Below the pieces are notes generated by a model, which worked only from the letters and a program-made list of their open reading frames with translations, made no database searches and was not told where the DNA came from. Below, piece by piece: positions 39,001 to 51,618 of a stretch of 64,000 nucleotides of DNA. How positions within the stretch are numbered: position 1 is the stretch's first letter; each line of letters begins with the position of its first letter. This stretch comes from Trichoplax sp. H2 (lineage: Eukaryota > Placozoa > Uniplacotomia > Trichoplacea): the NCBI GenBank assembly GCA_003344405.1, contig NOWV01000097.1, positions 124,001-188,000 of the forward strand. The letters are read 5' to 3'. The translations under genes were made by a program, and so were the position numbers.

Positions 39001-42000
39001 GCACCGAGACTAAATCTCATGATGGTATAATATGATTATTTGCAGGTGAAAGTTGCGTCCATATCGCCATAGTTAACGATGATGAAGAATTGCTTAAAAT
39101 ATTGATTGATGAATGTCATGCCAGCATTCATCAGCGTGCACGTGGTAGTTTCTTTATGCCGGAAAGTCAACGAAAACGAATAAAAGATAGCCTACCTTTG
39201 GAATTAGATACGCTTGAATATGAAGGCTATGCTTATTATGGTGAATATCCATTAGCATTTGCTGCCTGCTTTGAAAGAAAGGACATGTACGACTATTTAC
39301 TCGATAAAGGCGCTCAAGTCAATGCTCAAGATACCTTTGGAAATACCATATTGCATCTGCTTATAATTCATAATAAATTAGACATGATTTCTTATGTCAT
39401 GAAGCATACTTCAGTACCTAATCGTTCTATCAAAAATAAAGCCGGTTTAACACCGTTAACATTAGCTACACAGTTAGGCTATAATGATTCTTTCGAAAAA
39501 TTATTGGAATTGGAGAGCCAGGTAATTTAGATACCAAATATAGAAGCCTAATGCATTGTATATTGTTGATACTGTGTATCTGCAGTATATTTACCAAATA
39601 TATATATTTAGTGCACAAGATATAGTTATCATCGTCCATTGGACAAATAAAGTTTCTTTAGCTTATTGTTTTAAGCAGATTTCTGAATATTTCGGCTTTA
39701 ATTGTTAGATTGCATGGAAGTATGGCGATATTCAATGTTGTGTTTACCCACTGAAACATCTAGATAGTATTGGACCTGATGGTAGAACAAGTGAGCAATT
39801 TAATTGCAATTTTTATTTTTTAATATTTTTCGATCTAACTATATTTATATAAGTTTATCTCTCCAATAATCCAATTTCTTAAAATTTAGATCTTGAATCA
39901 GCTTTAGCATTGGCTGTGGCAGGAGAATCAGATGGTCATTTGGAAATGGTTAACAGTGGAGTCATTTATCGTCTACTGGATGAAAAATGGAAGGCTTATG
40001 CCAAAGTAATTATGTTTATTGCAAAATTATAAAATATATGCCACCTGTATATTGCAATTAGACAATAGCTATGTACTTTGTATTTAGCGTAGAGTTTAAG
40101 CATAAATTACCTTTAATTATAATTTTCTTGTTGCATTTATTGTAATACCTTAACATTGTAGTAGAGAGATTAAGCAATATATTTCAGTATCAATAATGAA
40201 TATTAGAACAGTACTCTAAAATTCTTCCGCTTGTTGCCATACTATTTTACCGTCAGAAAAATTTTGTGGCTTCTTTTATTGCTGCCTGCTTTTATTTGGC
40301 TTTCATGAGTACCGCGATTTATACCCGATCTAGTTATGATTTATTGTCACCAAGACAACCTTCAGATTATGTAAGTCAAAATATCCACAGATCAGATCTC
40401 TTGTAAACGACTTTGATGAAATGTACAAGAAAGCTATTCTTGTATGCCTAGCAATTAATTCAAACCAATTTCAGCCGATGTAATAAATGCTTTGGTTATT
40501 AGCTGGTGTTGAGTTTGCTGCACATATTAAAGTATACTTGTATCTTCTAGGTTCGTTATGTGTTTGAAATATTAACACTGATTTCAGCTATAATGTATCT
40601 GGGATTGCAAAGCAAAGCTATCCATAGTAATGGAATGAGTGTTTATTTAAGGTCTTTGGTAAGATTCAGTTAACTTCCAGGTTTTATTATCAATAGAGGT
40701 CTTATTTCCTGAATTTTTATTTCTACAATAATACCTTTCTTACAGTATCATGTTCCTACGCATGCTTCGTTTGTTCTGTCTTGCATCTGCTTTCTTCTCT
40801 GTATTCCGGGCCGATTTATACCTGGTGGAAGGAGTTATGAAGATATTGTTGTCGTTTTCGGTGTTTTATTTGCTTGGATTGGTTTATTATTTTATTGCCG
40901 GTTTGTTAATAGATAAAATTACATTTTTTATGTCAATTCATGCTAAATAATGACTGTTAAATACTGTATGTAAGTAAATATGTTAATTACTATTTAAAAA
41001 TTAATGTTATGTGTCATTTTTCTATTAGTGGAATATCGTTCCTTGGCCCATTTGTTGAAATGATTTCGAGAATGCTAAGTGGAGATATAGCTAGATTTAT
41101 CATCATTTACGTAATTTTCATTTTAGCCATGACACAAGGTAAAAAGATTTACAGTAATTTTAAGACTCTTCTTGTTGAGTATGTACGGTAGATTCGCTAA
41201 CGCGTAGCTTTAAAGTTAAATTTATTTGCATTTTTTATCTTTTATATCAGCATACTTCTTTATGTACAAAGCTTGTGGAAGCAAAGTCTTCGACAGTGAA
41301 TTTGGTACTATGATGGCTTTATTTAAGATGACTATAGGCCATTTTCCAGTAAGTTGAACATGTTAACGAATTGTTTAGCTTTAGTCGAGATTACATTATT
41401 GGTGTGTGAGTTAGCAAATTTCAGCCATTTGATATTTCTTATTTGATGTCCGTTTGTTTGTGTAAGAAAAACGAAATATAATAGACTATACTTCTATAAA
41501 AATTAAATCATTCTGAAATGATAGAAGTAAATTTGCCTTAAAAGATTTGGAAAAATAAAGAAAGTCAGCTAATTCTAGCTTAATTTAATTTGCTCTAAAG
41601 TAAACTTTAAATACGTAAATATTGAGAGTAACAATTTGAAATTTACTTTAATATTTATAAACGTAACTAGAAAATTTAATAGCAGTTATCATTGACGATA
41701 GTGTTTGCTATGATTCTCAGTATTTAGAATTTGACTTAGCGGCTATTCCTATTCTGGCGAAAGTTTTCTTCGTCATTTTTACGATCCTGGTGGCTATCTT
41801 ATTACTAAACATGCTTATCGCTATGATGGGAAGTACATATCAATCAGTATCGGATCGCTCAGAGAAGGAATGGAGAAAGCAGGTGAATAAACGATAGCTG
41901 TAACACTTTAATTTGTGTTCCGTAATGTAATATTTGAAAAAATTAGAGTGATCGGTGATAAGATATCTGTCCGCTATGACAATTCTGGCCAGTTAATTAA

Positions 42001-43014
42001 TATCGCAACCTAACTTGTAGTAATAGCGTGATGATATCATTCAGATTTGGAAACTCGTAGCGATAGATCATTGAGATTGTAATTTGATATCAAAATTGTT
42101 TTACGTGCACGTACGTTTTATTATTGGAAGACACTGTGTTAAGTACCATGAGATAAATTTAATACGCCATTGCTTAATTATCGCCGGCAAGTCAGCTATA
42201 GAATTGTAATTATTATGTTAATAAATTTGAACTACACTAAATGAAATATTTAATAACATCAGTTTGGGGACTGTACTGAAAGTATTAATGCTATGGAAAG
42301 CCTTATGTTTATTACTGTACATCTTACCTTCCAGTGTATCAGAGAAATTCTTAGTGCTTAGTTTAGTTTCGTGGCATTAGATCGCTTATGGGTTATCATA
42401 GGTGTTCGAGGAATAGTGTACTTCAATCGGGCTGGAAAGCTCACTTTGCTTTCAAATACTTAGCACTGATAAATTGTTGTTTTAAATGATTTAGTGGGCT
42501 GAAACAGTCATTGTCTTGGAGAGATCAATATCGCCATCACAGCTTTTACAATATCAGAAATCTTATTGCTGCAATATGAGCAGTGACGGTAAGTAAAAAT
42601 TTGGCCTGCATTAACATTTCATTTATTTATAAGACTTTACAAGCTATGATAGAGTTAAAGATACTTTCTTTAGTGCAGCTTCTTTCGCATCAGTACGATT
42701 GGAAAACGATAACATTTACATAAATGTCTATAGATAATGACTCTGAATCTAGCATGCCGCCCCGTGGTCTGATGGTCATAAAAAGAGTCGATGTTAAGGG
42801 TATATCTGCCAAATGGAAATCAAGATCACGAGCTGCTCTTGAACAGAGAAAGATATGGAATGGAGTAAGTATCGTTTACAAGTTGTTATATTGATGTTCA
42901 TTGTTAAGATTGCTTCTGCAATGAAGTTTTAATCCTGCATTATTATTTTATCCTACCCAGATAACAGTAGATAAAAGTACACGGGAAAAGCTATCGATGC
43001 AAGCGTTATTCTAA
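36033..43014 (+). CDS. TRPV-family cation channel
   Basis: Tetrameric plasma-membrane cation channel with sensory or Ca2+ entry roles in this family. Fourteen exons: 36033-36341, 37848-38070, 39046-39521, 39709-39790, 39890-40005, 40257-40370, 40551-40658, 40746-40900, 41029-41138, 41251-41348, 41721-41882, 42495-42588, 42734-42864, 42961-43014; 2,232 nt, 743 codons plus stop. The start is the ATG of MGNAGVKP. Ankyrin repeats run ~135-335 (RGAVGETPLHICFLINQDVH; ESCVHIAIVNDDEELL; YEGYAYYGEYPLAFAACF), resembling invertebrate Nan/OCR and vertebrate TRPV5/6. S1 ~404-423, S2 ~441-463, S3 ~484-500, S4 ~507-527, S5 ~547-570, pore FKMTIGHFP ending at 597, S6 ~605-633 (ILLLNMLIAMM), then a TRP-box-like SEKEWRKQWAE. 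The filter lacks the acidic residue of the TRPV1 GMGD type, and an intron splits it right after GHFP. The tail ends KLSMQALF. Ion selectivity cannot be read from sequence. Confidence 0.9.
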
Positions 43015-44415
43015 TCTCGTTCCAGAATTTGGCTTTGTTAAATATTTGTTAACTGGACTACACTGTTCTACATTTATATGTAAAAAGTGAGTGCTTCAAC
43101 TAAACTCTAAAGTGAAAAAATTATTAACTGAAAATGATAGTGGCTTTACATTGGTTGTCACTTTTAGCTACTATGGGCGGTTTGCAACTGCATCAATTTC
43201 CGTTAACATATGAAAATGTAAATAATTATATACAATCGGCAGTGAATGCATACGCAATAATACTTTGGTAAATTCATATACTAACCCTTATTGTTAGGCG
43301 TATGCATATCATGTTTTTGTCAGTACCATTTGATTGAATGGCATTTTTACCTGACATGATAGGTCACGAGCTTACAGTAAATCTGAAAACAGTTTTTTAG
43401 ATGGTTTAGAGCAGGCGCCAGTATCTAACGACATAATAGTAATGCTCCTTTGTATCCTATTTAAAAACAATACAGTGTACTGGTGTGCTACTTGATTTGT
43501 TACCGTTCATTAGAACCCTCTTGTCAAGGGACGAGTACGTATCAATAACACATCACTACTCTATCATATCACGCCGATTGTAATCTTTAATTAATCTACG
43601 TCTTATCTATTAATTGTTGATCTTTAGCTTTACAATATCAGAAATTAGTTATAAACAGATTATTTTTATTATCGCTACTTTTTATTTACAAGATGTAATT
43701 ATATTATATTATTTTATTGCTTTTTCTGCAATATTATACTGTAGTTTGAATATGTTAAAAAATATCAAATTATTTATCTTATTTCCAATGTCATCATAAC
43801 ACATTTACAGATACTATTTTACTGTACCATGCATCATTTGCAAGGAACACAACGCATAATAAATTTTTGAAGTGCCTGTATGTGTGCAGGTATAACTATA
43901 GAATTACTTCAGTCCACAACATCTACACTTGTAATATACTGATAAGCTAGAATCCGAAATACTCATTATGCAGGTATCGTTAAAATGCTACAACAGCAGT
44001 ATGCAAGACAACAGCAAAATCTTTCAATAATTGTTTGATTGTCATAAAATGAAATTTCAATTTGATTAATTAGAAAACTATGATTACCATAGCAAGTAAG
44101 AAATTTTTATGGGTAAAATCCTTTATAAGCTTAGGACGATACGTTTCAGTTTTGAATATTGCCTTGTTTAGTAGCAATATTATTTTACTAGTAAAATTGT
44201 ACTTCTAGGGTTCATGTTAACTCGCATAAATACTGCCACGATCCATTTATAATTATTAATATCGTAGATTTACTTTATCTTACAGCATGTATGTTTACGC
44301 ATGACTAATAATAGCGTTTAGTATACGTCAATCCATACAAATATTCACGCACTAAGATTGAAAAAATATCAATTTAACTGTGTACCGTTGCATAATCTTC
44401 TATTCATATTTAAAA
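43015..44415. other. Intergenic region between convergent TRPV and SLC25 genes
   Basis: Both flanking genes end here, so it should hold two 3' UTRs. A 61-codon AT-rich open frame at 43,614 is hydrophobic but has no family match and is not called. Near 43,627 the bases GCTTTACAATATCAGAAAT echo the TRPV exon at 42,540. Confidence 0.5.
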
Positions 44416-47400
44416 CTAAATTGGTGCAATACCGACCATCCGACGCAACTGTTCAAATATAAAAAAAGTTATAACAGTATGTGGTCCAATTCGCATCCAA
44501 TTGGGTATAAAACCTTTATAAAATCCAGCAAGGCGTTCAGCACGCCAAGTTTTAACGAAACAGTCTAACGTTGACCTATAAATTATTTTCTCTCCTTTGT
44601 GTTGATTCATCATTCGTGTTTTAACAACATCAACAGGCGAGGTAAAGAATGCACAAACTAATCCGGCTACCATTGAGGAAACTATATGAAGAACTGGTCC
44701 TTCACGCATCACACCTGCGATAAAAAAAAGTGATCGTTATTGGCTTACCTGTTAAATACATGCATCCATATTTACGAATGATTTGTTCCATAAATTACGT
44801 AATCCCAGTTGTAATCGTTATTATTGCAAAGTAAACTAAGAAGCTGATTGAGATCTAACCAAAATTTAGAATAGTATGCTTGGTATGATCATACGAGGAT
44901 AACTGAGCAGCGGTAACAATTCCACCACGCTGTACTGTCGGCATCATGCCTGTTAATAGACCACGAGGACCTTCCTGTCTGATTATATCTCGCACGGCAG
45001 CAAAAGCGTTCGCATGACGCTTACTTTGACCAACTAGAACAGTCAAGATGACCATACATTTATTAGCCAGAATTATTATTTAAGTAAAGTGGTTAGTGAT
45101 TAATGTATGTGAGTAGGATATAATAAATATAACGTTTTACTATAGATTTACAAGCTAGTTTTCCTTCGGCTTGCTGTCGAACTTTGACTAAATCAATGGG
45201 GCTAGTCACTAAACTAGCCATTGATCCAGAGACTGCACCTGCAACAACCTTCTTCCATAGAGGTGTGTGAGCTACATCACGAGCTCCCATTAAAACTTTT
45301 AATGGTTCGTAAGATCCGATTCTAAGTGTACTATAGGATCCTTCACGAACGACAGAGGCGAACATTCTATTCAAAAAGGAAGGGAATGGACCTTTTTAAG
45401 GGAGATATTATTTCAATTGGTAATTCAATAAATCCTAATGCCATGTTTGGGCGGTTTACCCCTGTCAGAACTGATTGCCACCACAGCTACGTTATGTTAT
45501 TCTTAATATAATGAGAGTGAGTAAGCACTGTATTTAGATGGCAAAACTGCGGCTTATTGAACACAGGGCAAACTATTAGTTTCTGTAGAATTGAAGACTA
45601 ATCTTAATATGATCCTACGATTTTGGATACTGAATAATTTGACTACATTTTAAATAATTAGCGGAATGGGACGCGATTAAACAGTAGTCATTTTTGGCAG
45701 AATCTACATTCTGTGATTGGAAATTCATCCTAGACTTGTTTGGCTGCATGTTATTTCGATCTGCTATAAAACTCGTATATTGTTATTACAAAATTGTATT
45801 AACGGAGAAGAGCTTGATGTTACTCACTACTAGGCATAGTGGTAAATTTACGCAATAAGGATAAACTACTTGTACTGTATTGCAAAGTTACAGGACGCTA
45901 TAAGAGAATAGTTATCACTGAGATAATTCTAGGAAAATTATTCTATCAATGTTTTAATGACGAAAGTGTACGTTAACTTTACATTACTCTTATATCATCG
46001 TTACTTCATAATACTTGTAAAACAGGTTGGTCGCATTCTCTTACCCTTTACATAAGCCACGGAAACCTTCGTCTTTGGCTATTTGAAGCATTCCTTTAAG
46101 GAAACCTCTATAATAGCGCGTTTTGAACATTTGCATACCGCGACTACTTTCAGATAATTCATTTTCTAACTGTAATCTGATTTTGATGACATCGATTGGA
46201 TTTGTAACTGCAAGAATAAAGACACACAGTACATCAAACTACATCGATTTTTAACGCTTTGGCCAATAGTATGTACGAACAAGCTAGAAATAACGATAAC
46301 TGACTGTGGATGTGAATTTAATAGCATTCACTTAAATGGATATCCATGATTACATTGGTAACATCAGTGGCAATCATGTAACCATCTCATGCAGAGTTTA
46401 TCATTGGAATAGACTGGTACTATAATTCAATCTTTACAGAATGTTGTTATATTCATCCATCCAATTGAAAAATACATGAGTAAGTTCGATGAGGATAGAA
46501 ATTAGACATGGCCACATATTACCTGATCATAAGATGATAAATTGCCGCGTTCTGGATTGTATATCAGCAATGAACAGTGATGAATGATTGACTACATAAT
46601 TGTACAGTATGAGTTAGGCATATATCTGTTTATCGATTCATATCTGATATGTGGTCGTTAAGCTTAATCGCTCAAAGCAATAACAAACTGTTAGAACGTC
46701 GATACTCTACACTGTAACCATTTATCGTCTTGTCTAGGGCACATTAATCCTTGTTGTAACTTTATGATAACAAATTAGTACAGTTTAATTTAAATAGGAT
46801 TGCTACAACACTATGTAGTACGTCGGTAGATTCGTAAAAGAAAGATTTCTCGTTATCCACAGTGTGTACAGCTTATTCGATGTTGTCAGTGATAACGTTG
46901 AAGTTGTCCTTCATGAATAGCACAATGACGCCATATTCTAACATACTACTAGTATTACTGCAATCTATCCATAGAATATCCCATTTTAAGAATTGTAAGA
47001 GATTTGTAGAACTACATACTGTACAATTGTTAAAATTCTCTTTTGTAACAAGAAACCGGGTCTTAAACACTATCTTCACTAGTACTCGTGTTCCCAACTA
47101 ACTTAGGGACCTATCGTAGTTGAACGAACTCTCAGCTACACAAATAAGCTACTACTGAGTAATCGGTTTAAATACTTCACTTTATTTTCGTTAATCTTAA
47201 TCGTAAAATGTACTCAAGAAAAACGTAAGAATATTCTTAGCAATAATAGTCGAAAGATCCTGCAAGTGACTAACTAGAACTGAGCAGCAAAGCTGGTGCT
47301 CGGCTGTTTATAGTCTCGGCTAATGCCGATGGTGCACTTGTGAATATTCTTGACATAGCGACTTCCACTGTACAGTATACATATCCTAGTATAGCACCTA

Positions 47401-47924
47401 GAGCCTCAAGGCTCTGCAAAGTAATTGCACCTTACATATCGTATTTGTGAATCGAAGGCACGATGAACGGATACATTGACTACCTGAGAAAAATAGATGG
47501 CAATATTTGTAGCACTCCCTCACTCCAGCAGACACCATCGATCGTCTACTGTATCTAATAGACTACCTAATGATGTTCTTTGCTTGCAAATGGTAGACTA
47601 ATACCTGGCTCAAAATATGACAGGATCAGTTAGAAATGACCAGTTGTGTTTCTTTTATTCATTATCGGCGTATAATCAATCGTCTACTTTGGATGACAGT
47701 AATTGAATGATTGGAACGGAAACGCACCGACATCATTGACATTTTTGAACTGATGGCTGCTATAAATTGAGTACAGTAGATTATTCATTCATCAGTCTAC
47801 GGTACTTACTTGCTCCTGCTGTCATACAAGATGTTCCACTTAAAATATAACGCCATATTGTAACCGAAAACCAAGGTGGATCGGAAATGGTAGCAGGAGT
47901 AGATTTCATTTTATCTGAAGGCAT
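44416..47924 (-). CDS. Mitochondrial carrier (SLC25), UCP/dicarboxylate-carrier-like
   Basis: Inner-mitochondrial-membrane solute carrier. Five exons (5' to 3'): 47924-47810, 46207-46045, 45366-45152, 45033-44860, 44714-44416; 966 nt, 321 codons plus stop, near the usual ~300. Three repeats each carry the Px[DE]xx[KR] signature: TNPIDVIKIRLQ, TSPIDLVKVRQQ and TSPVDVVKTRMM. Each is followed by a second half-repeat with a conserved glycine region (DEGFRGLCKG; QEGPRGLLTGMMPTVQRGG; GFYKGFIPNWMRIGPHTV). REGSYSTLRIGSYEPLK and AQLSSYDHTKHTIL resemble the UCP/UCP4/SLC25A14-30/dicarboxylate branch. The N-terminus is short with no clear presequence, as is normal for carriers. The start is the ATG of MPSDKM; MKSTPA, six codons later in the protein, is an alternative. 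The first intron is about 1.6 kb. The substrate is not determinable from sequence. Transcription converges on the TRPV gene. Confidence 0.9.
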
Positions 47925-50900
47925 TTGCAAACTAAATGACCACTAAAAGTAGCATGGGATGACGAAAGACGAGGTTGCGCTGATGAGACCTGCCCAAGTG
48001 CCCATGTAGTATTGCAGTACACCTAGACTGCAATAGACTACCGTGGAAGGGAGTTGTCCTTAACCATATGTGTACAGTACCACTAAGCTGTAGACGCCGC
48101 CATGAATCGCTCAGAGATGAGTAGTGGATGATTGAACGTATTAACATTTATGCAGATTAATTATTTTGAGGATAGTAGTAGAGAATCCCTACTAGAGAGC
48201 ACTCAGACCAGGGAGTACTGGAAAGAGAAAGGAGAGACAAGACACGATCGTTGGCTATACTAGCGATGTTTAGGCCCATTTTTTCCTCATCATTTCAAGT
48301 GTATAATATACACCGTCGGTAATCGTACGCTATATTGTATACTGCAATTGGCCGTGCTCGAAATGAGCTGCCAGCTTGGTTTTAGAGATGTAACCAAATC
48401 TCCAAAACTCATTAGAATGAGAGTGTAGATGACACAAGCCATTTTAGAATAGCCGATTTTATGACTGATTCTCTACTGATGGAGATATTACGTCATAGTA
48501 CAACAAGCTCTATCAGGCAAAGAAAACTTCTTATCATGGCAGATGTTAGAAAAGAAGGACTAAGAACAACCATAACAGAAACGCGTAGCTGCTTCAAGAC
48601 GTTGTCTGACTTGATGACAACGCAACCATTGCCAACAACATCATTCAATACTTACAGAACTTAGTATGATAATAAAATTCTATGATTAGTATTATATTCT
48701 ACAAAGCTGCAATCAACATTCTTCAATGATCGCAAACATTACTTATAGAGATACCAATCAATTATTATCAACAGCCCTAGATATTGGTATTTACTTTTCA
48801 AGTTATATCTAATTTCCTTCTACAGAACATGTTGACAACAACAGCTGAATGCAGGCTTCCTTATTTTCTGCAGCATAAAGTTGCATGATTAGTATTCTAC
48901 GAAGCTGAAATCAACATTCTTCAATGATCGCTAACATTGCTTATAGAGATACCAATCAATTATTATCAACAGCCCTAGATTTTGGTATTACTTTTGAAGT
49001 TATATCTAATTTCCTTCTACAGAACATGTTGACAACAACAGCTGAATGCAGGCTTCCTTATTTTCTGCAGCATAAAGTTGCATGATTAGTATTCTACGAA
49101 GCTGAAATCAACATTCTTCAATGATCGCAAACATTGCTTATAGAGATACCAATCAATTATTATCAACAGCCCTAGATTTTGGTATTACTTTTCAAGTTAT
49201 ATTTAATTTACTTCTACGTAACATGTTGACAACAACAGCTTCACCACAGCAGAATACAGGAAGCTGAATGCTGGTTTCCTCATTTTTTGCAGCATAAAGT
49301 TGCATGATTAGTATTCTACAAAGCTGAAATCAACATTCTTCAATGATCGCCAACATTACTTATAAAGATACCTATTAATTATTATCCATGATTAGTATAT
49401 ATTATATTCTACAAAGCTGAAATCAACATTCTTCAATGATCGCAAACATTACTTATAGAGACACCAATTAATTAATTATTATTATCAACAGCCCTAGATT
49501 TTGGTATTACATTCTAAGTTATATCTAATTTACTTCTAAATAACGTGTTGACAACAACAGCTTCACTACAGTAGAATATAGTAAGCTGAATGCCGGTTTA
49601 CTCATTTTTTTTGCAGCTTTCGGCAATGTCTAGTCCCTCCCTTCTTTCCAGTAGTGCCGTATAGAGAGGGACAATATTGGACGATTCTCTCCGGGACAAG
49701 ATACGAGCGTCGTATAGTAGAAAAAAAAATGAATATTTTGTCCCGTGTCAAACCTACCGTGTGCTTACTCATCACATAGGGTATAGTCCACTGTGCACAC
49801 ATTAGACTTTTATATCGTCAAAGTGGATTTTACCAAGTTACTGAGATAAATTTAAGCGTCAACAGGTGTAGATATAACCACGGACTCTTAGTAAATTAAA
49901 TCGTATAAATGGAATTAAATCATTTTAGCCTCGTGTACTTCGCTCTTGATAGTGCTACACTGTAATGTATGTTAAGTCAAAAACGAATAGTAAATATAGC
50001 AGGCTCAAGAATGTGATATCCAGTAAGTTTACAATCATCTTCATGGATATCGTTCTCTTTAAAGTCTCTCCTACCTTTACTGTTGCCCCTTGAGCTAATC
50101 TGACCTAGCAATACTGAAAAGTGCAATAATTTCGTTGCTGTCAGTATTGTGGATCTGTTGATAAGTATATTGCTTCAACGGTTTCATTCCTAAAGACCAC
50201 TCCATACGTTTAAAAAACCAACAAACGATTGAATTTCATAATTTGCAGTTGGCCCAGTTCGAAAATGGAAGAGATTTGTACATTTCTTAGCACTCAATCA
50301 CTTTAACAGCATCTTACTGTCAAGTATCAATACATTATGACTGTTCAAAGGTGCTAAAGAGCAAACTGATGGTAGAATTTCAAATTTACAGCTTGCATAA
50401 ACCAAAACCGTGGAAGATAATTTCTATACTCTATTACCTAAGTAAAAGCTTGCTATGAAGTGCCAACAAGGATACCACTACAAGAACTTTATTTTTTCAA
50501 CACGTCATTGCTACTTGAAATGCTCAGAAGTACAGGGTCAAAATACAAAACAGTAGATTATAAGATTTCAAAAATTCCAAGAAATTCGCATATCTGACAT
50601 TCGATCATCCATATAGCAAAGTGTTACAGATTGTCAACTAGAGGACATCGCTCAGTGTGGACAAATATCATTTCAGTTAATACTTTATTACCATTTGGAG
50701 GCGCTAAAACAATCAAAGTTCAATTTGTAATGTGAATAGAAAGTTGAAGAAATTGACACAACATTTTAATATTCAATCACTCCAATACGATACTTCTCGT
50801 GGTTAATTGATTACTAGCTAGGACACATCAAAAATCAAGTTGTATACTGTATTACTACTATTTCCGACGCTAAAATGGTCGAAATTAAAAATTGATTCAA

Positions 50901-51618
50901 AAGGGAAATTTTGAATGCACAATTTGAGCCTTTACTATAATCTTTCAAGTAAGATTTAAAGCGTCAGTAATGATGTAATATTTATTTTCTACTATTTACA
51001 TGCCACGAATAATAGCATGAGAACACAACGCTATAAAAATGAAATGGACAACCAAAAATCAAGTCATATCTACCTACTTTATTTTCGATTACTATGTTAT
51101 AGTCAACCTTTAGAAAAACTCCCTCAAATCTCGTATTCTGCTAGAAGTGAATTACAGCCAATCTTGACTTCTACGTAGAAGTTCAGAGTGGATTAAAGTA
51201 GATTTATCTTACTGCATTTACGTCATGCTACGAATAGAAAGTAAAAAAATCTTAACCTTGAATAAAATCATATTTAACCCTTAAAATTAATTGAATACCA
51301 CCTACAGTACAGTAGATCCATTAATCAGCATTAACGTATAAATCAACCTTCAACCCTTTACTTGCTTAGATGACTAGCGTATGCTTTGCATTACAGCTAC
51401 ATTGATTAGTAAATTGGTAAAATATGCATGAAATAATTTTGTTCTATCTTTACAGCTCTTTCGATCTTAGTTGATATGAGATTACTATCTGCTGCATTGT
51501 CCACCTACAGCTTAAGATATAAATCAATCTCAATGGTAGTGAGCCAACCGAAATCCTATATGAGGATGTTGCTTCGTCTCATACCTCGCAGAAATGTACT
51601 GTTTAAGTGGTAAATGTT
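47925..51618. other. Gene-poor region between the carrier and the adhesion GPCR
   Basis: It covers the carrier promoter side and the GPCR 3' side (both genes on the minus strand). It contains the ~200-bp array at 48,680-49,620. The remainder, 49,620-51,618, shows no motif-bearing exon chain; open frames there are short and unremarkable. Confidence 0.55.
48680..49620. repeat. Tandem array of ~200-bp units, five copies (one truncated)
   Basis: ATGATTAGTAT starts units at 48,682, 48,885, 49,082, 49,304 and 49,388. Each continues with CAACATTCTTCAATGATCGC and AACAGCCCTAGAT.TTGGTATT, then TGTTGACAACAACAGCT. Spacings are 203, 197, 222 and 84 bp, so copy four is cut short. Copies three and five share an insertion-like TTCACTACAG/TTCACCACAG segment that the first two lack. 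No coding content. Confidence 0.92.

Noticed and set aside
42865-42894. Read-through stop after the TRPV exon at 42,864 as the protein end
   Set aside because: A good GTAAGT donor and a TCCTACCCAG acceptor lead to a phase-0 final exon (42,961-43,014), so the spliced ending is more likely. The read-through form remains a minor possibility.
43614-43799. 61-codon hydrophobic open frame in the TRPV/carrier intergenic region
   Set aside because: The hydrophobicity follows from extreme AT content; there is no conserved motif and no splice context.
49602-49802. 66-codon minus-strand open frame beside the ~200-bp array
   Set aside because: No family motif, no splice partners, and partly overlaps the repeat.
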